Source of the DNA: Lysobacter sp.
GTDB taxonomy: Bacteria > Pseudomonadota > Gammaproteobacteria > Xanthomonadales > Xanthomonadaceae
Assembly: GCA_030151365.1 (NCBI GenBank)
Contig: JASLDW010000016.1
Span: 18,076 to 82,075 of the forward strand
Direction of reading: 5' to 3'
Length of the DNA: 64,000 nt
Within the stretch, counting starts at the first letter, position 1. Each line of letters begins with the position of its first letter. Made by a program: the position numbers and the translations under genes. Positions 50,257-58,354 of this stretch are shown piece by piece. The notes under the pieces were generated by a model, which saw nothing but the letters and a program-made list of their open reading frames with translations, was not told the DNA's origin and ran no database searches.

Positions 50257-50278
50257 CGGCGAGGCACGCGAACAGCAA

Positions 50279-50315
50279 GCCGGCGCGGACGCAGAGGCGT
50301 CTTCGCCGGCATTTT
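50279..50315 (+). terminator. Terminator after the YdcH gene
   Basis: An outer 7-bp stem (GCCGGCG / CGCCGGC) and an inner 5-bp stem (GACGC / GCGTC) separated by a 2-base internal loop form one long hairpin, followed by ATTTTTG. This is a good intrinsic terminator. Confidence 0.8.
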
Positions 50316-50384
50316 TGTGTTCACGGAACAGGCACTTGATCGGCGATAATGGCAAATCGTCACATTCCACGTGCCCGGTTGCCC

Positions 50385-50780
50385 ATGAGCCGATCGAATT
50401 CCGTCCGCGAGCTGATCAAGCGCGCCCCGATCACCACCCGCCCGACCGACCCGTTGTCCGAGGCCTACCGCCTCATGCGCGAGCACGACGTCTCGCAACT
50501 GCCGGTCCTCGACGGTGATCGCATCGCAGGCATCGTCGACGAATCCGACATCCTGCTGCACGTCTATGGGGATCCGAAGCGCTTTGCCGATCCCGTGTCC
50601 ATTGCGATGGTGACGCGGTTGGAGTTGACGCCCGAGGATGCGTCCCTGGAAACGTTGTTACCCATTTTCGAGCGGGGCCATGTCGCGATGATCGCGGATG
50701 GCGGCAAGCTGACGGGATTGATCACGCGGGTGGATCTGCTGGATTGGCTGGGGGAACAGCGCGTCCAGGCGCGCGCCTGA
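50385..50780 (+). CDS. Stand-alone CBS-domain pair, resembling the tail of cystathionine beta-synthase
   Basis: A protein of 131 residues with two CBS repeats: RAPITTRPTDPLSEAYRLMREHDVSQLPVLDGDRIAGIVDESDILLHVYGDPKRFADPVSIAMV and LETLLPIFERGHVAMIADGGKLTGLITRVDLLDWL. It closely resembles the C-terminal regulatory part of cystathionine beta-synthase from Xanthomonads, which binds S-adenosylmethionine, but the catalytic part is missing. An ATG 36 bases earlier is possible. It sits at the edge of the polysaccharide cluster. It is either a functional small adenylate-sensing protein or a remnant after recombination; the clean start and stop make a working gene possible. Confidence 0.7.
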   Translation: MSRSNSVRELIKRAPITTRPTDPLSEAYRLMREHDVSQLPVLDGDRIAGIVDESDILLHVYGDPKRFADPVSIAMVTRLELTPEDASLETLLPIFERGHVAMIADGGKLTGLITRVDLLDWLGEQRVQARA

Positions 50781-50812
50781 CCTCCTGGCGGGTCCAGCGG
50801 GTGAGCGAAAGC

Positions 50813-52162
50813 ATGAACGAATCGACGCGGCGGCCTTTGCACGTCCTGGTGGCGTCGCATGACTATCCGCCGATTCCATCGCCGCAATCGATGCGGGTCG
50901 GCAAGCTGGTCGCAGGGTTGGTCGCGGACGGATGCAGCGTCGACGTGATCACATCGATGCCGGCCGAAGCGGTGGAAGCGTCGATGGTGGCCGGTGCATT
51001 GAATGTCGTTCGGCGCGCGCCCCTGAGCGCGCACCAGTACATCCGGCGAATTCGCGATGCGTTGTCGCGCGGGGCGACGAAGGTCGATGCCGCACAACCC
51101 GGAATCGATAAAAGTTCGCCATCGATTGCCGCAGGACAGTCCACGAAAACGCACCTGAACTGGAAAGGCCGCATCGCCGGCACGATCGACGGCATGCTGT
51201 GGGGCGCGCGCTTCCCGGGTGCGAGCCGGGCTTGGTTGCCCTCGGCCGTGCCATCGTTTCGCGAACACCTGGAGAAGCGGCGGCCGGGATGCATCGTGCT
51301 CTCTCATGAGCCTCCCGCGGCGCTCGAATTGCTGGAGCATCTCTCCGGGATCGGGATACCCGTGGTCGTCGAACTGGGCGATCCGGTATGCGCGCCGTAC
51401 ACGCCGCGCAAATGGCGGGAAAAGGCGCTTCGCCTCGAATCCGAGGCCTGCACGATCGCGGACAGGATCGTGGTGACCTGCGAAGCCACCAGGCAATTGC
51501 TGCTCGCGCGCCACGGCCTCGATCCGGGGAAGATCGTCGTGCTCACCCAGGGGTTCGATGTCGCGGAAAAGGGCGGAAGCGCGAATCCGGATGCGCCGCT
51601 GCGACTGGTCTATACCGGACGCTTCTATCCGTTCCGCAAACCCGATGCACTGATCGAGGCCATCGCTGACATGCGCGGCATCGAGTTCGTCATCGTGGCG
51701 GACAGCGAATCCGACTGGCTTCCGCGCGACCTGCCGTCGAACGTGCGCGTGACCGGTGAAGTATCGCTGCAGGACGCCATCCGCATGCAGCAAACCGCCG
51801 ATATCCTGGTGAACATCGCCAACAAGGGATTGCCGCAGGTTCCCGGCAAGTTCTACGAATACCTGGGGCAATCCGCGCCTATCCTGCATCTATTTTCCGA
51901 TGCTGGCGATGAGCAGGCGGAATTGCTGGGCCGGCTCGGTAGGGGCTGGGCGGTCGCGAACGAGCCGGCCGCGATCGGCGGGTTCCTGCGCGAATCAGTG
52001 GAAAAGCATCGTGCCGGGACATTGCGCGCCGGGCTCGACATGAACAGCAAAAGCGTCGATGCTTATTCTTGGACGAGCATCGGCATGAAATTTTCGAACA
52101 TCATCCGCGCCGCCGCGAGCACGTTGCAAACGGCAACCGGCGAGGCATCGGAGAAATCGTGA
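50813..52162 (+). CDS. Glycosyltransferase family 4-like protein
   Basis: A 449-residue glycosyltransferase, probably GT4 with a GT-B fold. N-terminal part: HVLVASHDYPPIPSPQSMRVGKLVAGLVADGCSVDVIT. C-terminal part: LVYTGRFYPFRKPDALIEAI, then GKFYEYLGQSAPILHLFSDAGDEQ with the donor-binding segment. It transfers a sugar from a nucleotide donor, but which one is not visible. It begins the polysaccharide cluster; its stop overlaps the permease start (GTGA), so they are coupled. A GTG start 12 bases earlier (VSESMNES) is also possible. Confidence 0.78.
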   Translation: MNESTRRPLHVLVASHDYPPIPSPQSMRVGKLVAGLVADGCSVDVITSMPAEAVEASMVAGALNVVRRAPLSAHQYIRRIRDALSRGATKVDAAQPGIDKSSPSIAAGQSTKTHLNWKGRIAGTIDGMLWGARFPGASRAWLPSAVPSFREHLEKRRPGCIVLSHEPPAALELLEHLSGIGIPVVVELGDPVCAPYTPRKWREKALRLESEACTIADRIVVTCEATRQLLLARHGLDPGKIVVLTQGFDVAEKGGSANPDAPLRLVYTGRFYPFRKPDALIEAIADMRGIEFVIVADSESDWLPRDLPSNVRVTGEVSLQDAIRMQQTADILVNIANKGLPQVPGKFYEYLGQSAPILHLFSDAGDEQAELLGRLGRGWAVANEPAAIGGFLRESVEKHRAGTLRAGLDMNSKSVDAYSWTSIGMKFSNIIRAAASTLQTATGEASEKS

Positions 52163-52977
52163 AGCCGTATTCCGCATCACCCGCAGCGATGGTGTCGTCC
52201 ATCGTCCGCAATCGCAACCTGATCTTTGTCCTGGCGAAACGGGACGTGCTGGGGCGCTATCGCGGCTCGTTCGGCGGTCTTGCGTGGTCGTTCATCAACC
52301 CGCTGATCATGCTGGCGATCTACACATTCGTGTTCTCGGTCGTGTTCAAGGCGCGCTGGCCCGGCGGCAGCGAATCGAAGACGGAGTTCGCCATCGTCCT
52401 GTTCAGCGGGCTGCTCGGCTTCGGTTTTTTTTCCGAATGCATCAATCGCGCACCAGGACTGATCGTCGCCCACCCGAGCTATGTCAAGAAGATCGTGTTC
52501 CCCATCGAGATCCTGCCGCTGGTCGCGATGGAGTCGGCGGGATTCCACCTGCTGGTGGGTTTCATGGCATGGCTCGGCTTCTACCTGTTGTTCTTCGGCA
52601 TTCCGCACGCGACGATCCTGATGCTCCCGGTCGTGCTGGTCCCGCTGGCATTGCTGATCGCCGGGCTAAGCTGGTTGCTTGCGTCGCTCGGAACCTTCTT
52701 GCGCGACATCGGGCAATTCATCACGCTGGTGACCACGGCGTTGTTGTTCCTGTCACCGGTGTTCTATTCGGTCGAATCGATCCCGCAGGAATACCGCGGC
52801 ATCATGATGGCCAATCCGCTCACGATCACCATCGAACAGATGCGCGGCGTGATGATCTGGGGGCATCTGCCGGATCCGGGCGTCTATGCCTTCAATCTGG
52901 CCACGTCGTTGCTGGTGCTGGTCGGTGGCTTCGCATGGTTCCAAGTCACGCGCAGGGGGTTCGGCGATGTCCTCTGA
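52159..52977 (+). CDS. wzm: ABC-2 polysaccharide exporter permease (Wzm-like)
   Basis: A 272-residue inner-membrane permease with about six helices. Motifs resemble O-antigen ABC-2 exporters: RDVLGRYRGSFGGLAWSFINPLIMLAIYTFVFSVVFK near the start, the middle KKIVFPIEILPLVAMESAGFHLLVGFM, and LSPVFYSVESIPQEYRGIMMANPLTITIEQMRGVMIWGHLP. It pairs with the ATPase encoded next, 11 bases overlapping. I chose the GTG start, which overlaps the preceding stop. Such transporters export lipid-linked polysaccharide across the inner membrane. Confidence 0.9.
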   Translation: MKPYSASPAAMVSSIVRNRNLIFVLAKRDVLGRYRGSFGGLAWSFINPLIMLAIYTFVFSVVFKARWPGGSESKTEFAIVLFSGLLGFGFFSECINRAPGLIVAHPSYVKKIVFPIEILPLVAMESAGFHLLVGFMAWLGFYLLFFGIPHATILMLPVVLVPLALLIAGLSWLLASLGTFLRDIGQFITLVTTALLFLSPVFYSVESIPQEYRGIMMANPLTITIEQMRGVMIWGHLPDPGVYAFNLATSLLVLVGGFAWFQVTRRGFGDVL

Positions 52978-54265
52978 CGATTTCGTGATCGAGGTCGAAC
53001 ACCTCGAAAAGCATTACCAGATATTCGACACGCCGCAGGCGCGCCTGCGGCAATTCATGGGCGGGCGAATCCGGCAACTGGTCGGCATGAAACCGCGCAA
53101 GTATTACCGCGATTTCCGCGCGCTGGACGACGTATCGTTCGTGGTGCGCAAGGGCGAAACGGTCGGCATCGTCGGGCGCAACGGATCGGGGAAATCGACG
53201 TTGCTGCAACTGATCTGCGGCACGCTGTTCCCGAGCTCGGGCGAAGTGCGCGCCCATGGGCGGATCGCGGCGTTGCTCGAGCTCGGCTCCGGATTCAATC
53301 CGGAATTCACCGGGCGCGAGAACGTCTATCTCAATGCCGCGATCCTCGGCGTGACCGCGAGCCAGATCGACGAGCGCTTCCACCTGATCGAACAGTTCGC
53401 CGACATCGGCGACTTCATCGACCAGCCGATCAAGATCTATTCCAGCGGCATGGTGGTGCGGCTGGCATTCGCGACGGCGATCCACGTCGATCCGGACATC
53501 CTGGTGGTCGACGAGGCATTGGCCGTGGGCGATGTCGCCTTCCAGCAGAAGTGCCTCGACCGCATCCGCCAGTTGCAGAGGAGCGGGGTGTCGATCCTGC
53601 TGGTGACGCATTCGACCAATGCGTTGATCGAATACTGCGATCGCGCGATCTTCCTCAAGCACGGCAAGGTGATGATGGATGGCGCTTGCCGCGAAGTGGT
53701 CAAGGCATACGCCGACGACTTGGTCCTGGACGAAGGCGGGGTCGCATTGGAGTCGTCCGCCAATGGCGATGTGTCCGATGGCTGGACGCAGATCGCCCTC
53801 CCGCCCGAAGAGGAGGAGGCCGAGAGAGGGGCGTCGATGGCCGTGGAGTCGATCGCCTTGATCGATGCGCAAGGGCGACCCTGCGCGACGGTGGCGTTTT
53901 CCGGCACTCTGCGGGTGCGGGTGAAGATCCGTGTCGACGAGCATGTCGCGGAACCCTGCTTCGGGATCCAGCTGTCGAGCGTCGATGGCATTTCCCTGTG
54001 GGGCGCGACGACCCAAGGCATGGGCGTGCAGTTGCCGCCACTCGATCCGGGCACGTATTGCTACGAATGGGAGTTGCAGACTCCGTTCTCCGGAAACCGG
54101 TACATCATCGCGATCGGGGTCGGGCATATCGCCAATGGCGAATACCGGCGGACGCATCGCGTGAGTTATGCAGGTCATTTCGACGTGCTCGCGCAGCCGC
54201 ATTCGGGCGCGGGCTGGTTGGCGCCTTCACCCGTGTTCCGCGCGCCCGCGGTGGTTGCGGCATGA
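52967..54265 (+). CDS. wzt: Polysaccharide ABC exporter ATPase with C-terminal recognition domain (Wzt-like)
   Basis: A 432-residue ATP-binding protein. The nucleotide-binding domain has Walker A GRNGSGKST (70-78), signature YSSGMVVRLAFA (158-169), Walker B ILVVDEAL (178-185) and the H loop VTHS. A linker at about 250-288 contains a run of Glu. The C-terminal domain (about 290-412) is a beta-sandwich-like segment (VRVKIRVDEHVAEPCFGIQLSSVDGISLWG, GTYCYEWELQTPFSGNRYIIAIGVG). In Wzt proteins that domain recognises a terminal cap on the exported chain. It overlaps the permease end by 11 bases and precedes the pyruvyltransferase fusion by a 4-base overlap. Confidence 0.9.
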   Translation: MSSDDFVIEVEHLEKHYQIFDTPQARLRQFMGGRIRQLVGMKPRKYYRDFRALDDVSFVVRKGETVGIVGRNGSGKSTLLQLICGTLFPSSGEVRAHGRIAALLELGSGFNPEFTGRENVYLNAAILGVTASQIDERFHLIEQFADIGDFIDQPIKIYSSGMVVRLAFATAIHVDPDILVVDEALAVGDVAFQQKCLDRIRQLQRSGVSILLVTHSTNALIEYCDRAIFLKHGKVMMDGACREVVKAYADDLVLDEGGVALESSANGDVSDGWTQIALPPEEEEAERGASMAVESIALIDAQGRPCATVAFSGTLRVRVKIRVDEHVAEPCFGIQLSSVDGISLWGATTQGMGVQLPPLDPGTYCYEWELQTPFSGNRYIIAIGVGHIANGEYRRTHRVSYAGHFDVLAQPHSGAGWLAPSPVFRAPAVVAA

Positions 54266-57200
54266 AGGCGGCCACGCATATGGACAAGCCGCTGCGCGTA
54301 CTCGCGACGGGATGGTACGGCGCCGGCAATGCCGGCGACGAGCTTTTGTTGCAGATGCTGATCCGTTATTGCGAGGAGGCAGGCGCGCGGGTTTCGGTGC
54401 TCAGCACGTTCCCGAGCCATACGCAGCGCGTCCACGGCGTCGATGCGGTGGATGCTTTCGATTTCCGCGCAGTCGCGAAATGCATGGACGAGGCGGATCT
54501 TTTCGTCCTCGGCGGCGGCGGCCTGTTCCAGACCCACCATGAGCTCGCGGCCTCCGGATTGTACGACTACGCGCACGGCGACATTACGTCATACGCACGA
54601 CCCGTGCTGATGGCGCGCCAGATGGATGTCCCTGCGTTGCTGTGGGCGCAGGGCGTCGGACCACTCGACAGCAGCGAAGCGCGCGACATCGTCAGGGACG
54701 TATTCGCGGGCGCGGCGTATTCCAGCGTGAGGGATCAACATTCCGCCGCGCTGCTGAGGGAAATCGGGGTGGAACGGGAGATCCCCGTCGCGCCCGATCC
54801 GGTTTGGGCGCTGCCGGTCGAATCGGGCAAGCTTCCAGCGGACGATGGCAGGCAACGCCTGGGACTGGTGGTGCGCGACTGGGAATTCGCGCCGGGCTGG
54901 CAAGATGCGCTCGTTGATGCGATCAGGCATGCGATTTCGCCGGCAGGGCAGCGACTGGTCTGGATTCCGTTCCAGTTGGGCGACGAGGATTGGTCCAATT
55001 CGGATGAGCGCCTCGTCGACGCGTTGATGGCACGGCTGGGCGAGTACGAGCATGAAGTCGTTTCCCCGCGCATGCCGGTGCAAGCGGTGGACGCGCTGCG
55101 AAGCTGCGATCGCATCGCAAGCATGAGGCTCCATGCGCAGATCCTGGGCCTGAAGCTTGGGCGGCCGACGCTGGCCATCGAATACGATCCGAAAATGGCC
55201 CGTGCATCCGAGATGGCGGAAGCGCCCGCGTCGGCGAGGCTGGCGCCATCGTCTCCGGTCGATGCATGGCGACATGCATTGGCGGCGCTGGTTTCCGCGG
55301 AAGCGCCGACGGCGGCGCCGGGCAGGGTGCGTGAGCTCGGGCAGGCAGCGCTGGAGCACAAGCGCGTCTTGAATGCGGCGATCGATTCGGTGCGCGGCGG
55401 CAGGACCTCCAGGCATTGGCGCAGTGCCGAGTTCGACTGGATGCAGACTTGGGCCGCGGGTGCGATGCACCGGGTATTTGCCCGGCGCGAAAACAGCCTT
55501 GCGGCACAGGCCGCGAGAAGCGAAGCCAGGCTGGCCTCGCTGCGGGAAACGTTCGATGCCGCGGGGAGCGCCGCCAATTCGGAAGTCATGGCGGAACGCG
55601 CCAAGACGCGTGACCTGGAATTGCGCCAGGGCGAACTGCAGGAGGCGCTGCGCCAGGAATCCGAACTCCATACCAATGCCAGAGGCATGGTTGCCCAGCA
55701 GGCGGAAGCAATTTCCAGGCAGGCGGAGTTGATCGCCCTGCAGGAAGGCGTGGTCGATGCATTGAAGGCTGAACTGGACGACCGGGCGAGGGCCATCGAT
55801 GCGATGCAGGCCGAGATCTCTGCATATAAGGCTGAGGTGCAATCACTTGCACAGGACGTTTCGCGATTGCGCGCCGAGAACGCCGGATTGTCGTGCAAGA
55901 ACGGCGAGCTTGTCGCGCAATTGAGCGGAATTGAAAAGGAGTTCGATGCGGTGACGACAAGCCGGTCGTGGCGCCTCACCTTGCCGCTGCGCATCGCACG
56001 CACATTGGCCGTGGCTCCGGGGCAGGAACGCAGGCGGGTGCTGTCCGGGATTTCACGCTCGGTGTTCTGGTCGATGCCGGAGCCGTTGCGCCACGCCCTC
56101 GGTCCCGTCAGGCGCCGCCTGGGAGGCGGTCGCGCGCAACAGGCCGCTCCCGGACTCGATTGCTCCGACGCCAGCCTCGATTGGGTCGCGCTGGCGAATT
56201 CGTCCGCGAAGGTCGCGATTGTCCCTTGCGCCTTCGAATTCGACGAACTGGTCAATCAGCGGCCGATCAACCTCGCGAAATATCTGGCGGGCAAAGGTTG
56301 CACCGTCATCTTCGCTGCATGGCAATGGTCGCGCGGCGAGCGGTTGGCCAAATCCAATCGCGAGGTCTACCCCGGCGTGTGGCAGGTCGATCTCTACGAC
56401 TTGATCGATCGCGTCGCCGATCTCGAGCGCAGGAAGGATTCGGACTCGGCCTATTTCCTGACGCTGCCGGCACCCGAACTGGTCGGATTGCACCAGGCAA
56501 TGCGCAAGGCCGGCCTGGTCGTCGTGTACGACATCCTCGACGATTGGGAGGCGTTCCATGGCGTCGGCCAGGCGCCGTGGTATTCGTCCGCGCACGAACA
56601 CGAGGCCGTCATGGTCGCGGATGCCGTGGCGGCGGTCTCGCCGCCCTTGGTGGCCAAGTTCAGGCACCTGAGAAGCGACCTGCACGTCGTCGGAAATGGC
56701 TACACGCCCGCGACCCTCGGCGTCGACAACAAATTCCGCGCAGCGCGGACGGATGCGGGCGATGGCAAGGTGCGCATCGGATATTTCGGTCACCTGACCG
56801 ATGCCTGGTTCGACTGGAATGTCGTCCTCGATGCCGCGCGGAGCCTGCCGGGATTCCGGTTCGAAATGATCGGTTATGGCGAACCGCAATGGGTGCGGGA
56901 TGCCGCCGCGGAATTGCCGAACCTGGTACTCGTCGGCAAGGTCGCACCCGGAGAGTTGTGGAAACACGCGCAGCACTGGCATGCCGGGCTGGCGCCCTTC
57001 AAGCCGGGAACGCTGGCGGTGGCGATCGATCCCATCAAGGTCTACGAATACATCTATCTCGGCTTGCCGACGATATGCACGGGCATTCCGCACCTCGCCG
57101 CATTGCCGGGGGTCGCCGTGGTCGAGGGCAGTGAAGCATTCGTGGCGGCGTGCCGCGACAAGGCGGCCACCCGGCCGGATTACGAGGCGATGGAGCGTTG

Positions 57201-57288
57201 CCTGCAGGACACCACGTGGGAGGCGCGCTTCGACGCGTTGACGAAGCTCGCCGCAGCGGCAGGGCTCAGGGAGGCGTATGTCTCTTAG
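54262..57288 (+). CDS. Polysaccharide pyruvyltransferase / coiled-coil / glycosyltransferase fusion
   Basis: An unusual 1008-residue protein. Residues about 10-320 are a polysaccharide pyruvyltransferase (WYGAGNAGDELLLQMLIRY, DLFVLGGGGLFQTHHELA, LLWAQGVGPLDSSEAR, ASMRLHAQILGLKLGRPTLAIEYDPK), which adds a pyruvate ketal to a sugar. Residues about 410-562 are a heptad-like coiled coil (ARREN to IEKEF; about 150 residues) without a membrane segment. Residues 566-572 have SRSWRLT. Residues about 648-1005 form a GT4-like glycosyltransferase (VVVYDILDDWEAFHGVG, VRIGYFGHLTDAWFD, IKVYEYIYLGLPTICTGIPHLAALPG). By analogy to WbdD and WbbB, a coiled coil between two enzymatic units suggests chain capping with length control. 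Its start overlaps the Wzt stop by 4 bases. Confidence 0.82.
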   Translation: MKAATHMDKPLRVLATGWYGAGNAGDELLLQMLIRYCEEAGARVSVLSTFPSHTQRVHGVDAVDAFDFRAVAKCMDEADLFVLGGGGLFQTHHELAASGLYDYAHGDITSYARPVLMARQMDVPALLWAQGVGPLDSSEARDIVRDVFAGAAYSSVRDQHSAALLREIGVEREIPVAPDPVWALPVESGKLPADDGRQRLGLVVRDWEFAPGWQDALVDAIRHAISPAGQRLVWIPFQLGDEDWSNSDERLVDALMARLGEYEHEVVSPRMPVQAVDALRSCDRIASMRLHAQILGLKLGRPTLAIEYDPKMARASEMAEAPASARLAPSSPVDAWRHALAALVSAEAPTAAPGRVRELGQAALEHKRVLNAAIDSVRGGRTSRHWRSAEFDWMQTWAAGAMHRVFARRENSLAAQAARSEARLASLRETFDAAGSAANSEVMAERAKTRDLELRQGELQEALRQESELHTNARGMVAQQAEAISRQAELIALQEGVVDALKAELDDRARAIDAMQAEISAYKAEVQSLAQDVSRLRAENAGLSCKNGELVAQLSGIEKEFDAVTTSRSWRLTLPLRIARTLAVAPGQERRRVLSGISRSVFWSMPEPLRHALGPVRRRLGGGRAQQAAPGLDCSDASLDWVALANSSAKVAIVPCAFEFDELVNQRPINLAKYLAGKGCTVIFAAWQWSRGERLAKSNREVYPGVWQVDLYDLIDRVADLERRKDSDSAYFLTLPAPELVGLHQAMRKAGLVVVYDILDDWEAFHGVGQAPWYSSAHEHEAVMVADAVAAVSPPLVAKFRHLRSDLHVVGNGYTPATLGVDNKFRAARTDAGDGKVRIGYFGHLTDAWFDWNVVLDAARSLPGFRFEMIGYGEPQWVRDAAAELPNLVLVGKVAPGELWKHAQHWHAGLAPFKPGTLAVAIDPIKVYEYIYLGLPTICTGIPHLAALPGVAVVEGSEAFVAACRDKAATRPDYEAMERCLQDTTWEARFDALTKLAAAAGLREAYVS

Positions 57289-58354
57289 GGTTTGCTTCGT
57301 CTACCAATGGGCGACCTACGGCGGTGTCGAACGCGTCTTCCTCAATCGTGCGCAGGCGTTTCGCGACAACGGCCGCGATGTCGAGATCGAGATCCATTAC
57401 GGTTCCGACGGCGGCGGCCTTGCGGCATTCCGCAAGTCGATCGTGGACCTGGGACTTGCCGACACGATGCGGATCGCGCCACGCTTCGATCCGGGGCGCT
57501 ACGACGCGGTATTCGTCATCGATTCGCCAGCGCTCCTGCCGGAGCGGCTGTCGGACGATACCCGTTGGGTGATGGAGTGCCATACGCCTTATGCGGAGAA
57601 TCGCGCGTACCTGCGCGAATTGCCCGATGGCATCGCGCATGTCGTCGTGCCGAGCCACACGTTCGCCGAACTCCTGTGGGCGGAGCGGCCCGAGATCGCG
57701 TCGCGCATCCGCCTGCTGAGCAATTGCGTGATGCCGTCGCGCAAGAAGGATGGCCTGCGCCTGCCTGCGTGGAAGCAGCAGCCGCTGCTGTATTTCGGCC
57801 GGTTGGACGACCTGAAGAACCCGCAGGGATTCCTCGATCTTTTCGCCGAGCTGGAGCGCCGCACGCCCGGGCGTTACTTCGGCCTGGTGGTCGGCCCCGA
57901 AGCCCAGGATTACGGCATGGCGGCGCGGATCGACAGGCTGCAGTTGCGCGGACGCGTGGTGCAGATGCCGCCGATTCCCTTCCTCAGGACGTCGGCGTTG
58001 CTTGCCGCCTGGTGTGGATTGAACGGGGTGATGGTTTCGCCTTCGTTCGGCGAGTCGTTCGGCCTCGCCGCCGCCGAGAGCATCGCCGCCGGCGTGCCGG
58101 TTCTGCTGTCCGCGTTGCCCGAGCACTCGGAGTTGGTCGATGGCGACGCGCGTCATCTCTACGATGTCGGCGATGCCGTTTCGGGTGCCGACAGAATCGA
58201 GGCCATGCTTGCGGATTACCCCGTGTCTTCGCAGCGCATGCATGCGTGTGCGAGAAAATTCAGCGACGAGGCGTTCATTTCCGACTGGGAGCACTTGATG
58301 GCGGATCTCGGTTTGGCAACAAGGGCGGCGGTCGCCGGGGAACCCATTTCGTGA
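57278..58354 (+). CDS. Glycosyltransferase family 4
   Basis: A 358-residue GT-B glycosyltransferase. It has the N-terminal YQWATYGGVERVFLNRAQAF segment. The GT4 signature PSFGESFGLAAAESIAAGVPVLLS shows the EX7E pair (E in GESF and E in AAAE) that holds the donor. It overlaps the end of the fusion protein by 11 bases and the 2-epimerase gene by 1 base (TGATG), so all are co-transcribed. Donor and acceptor are unknown. Confidence 0.87.
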   Translation: MSLRVCFVYQWATYGGVERVFLNRAQAFRDNGRDVEIEIHYGSDGGGLAAFRKSIVDLGLADTMRIAPRFDPGRYDAVFVIDSPALLPERLSDDTRWVMECHTPYAENRAYLRELPDGIAHVVVPSHTFAELLWAERPEIASRIRLLSNCVMPSRKKDGLRLPAWKQQPLLYFGRLDDLKNPQGFLDLFAELERRTPGRYFGLVVGPEAQDYGMAARIDRLQLRGRVVQMPPIPFLRTSALLAAWCGLNGVMVSPSFGESFGLAAAESIAAGVPVLLSALPEHSELVDGDARHLYDVGDAVSGADRIEAMLADYPVSSQRMHACARKFSDEAFISDWEHLMADLGLATRAAVAGEPIS

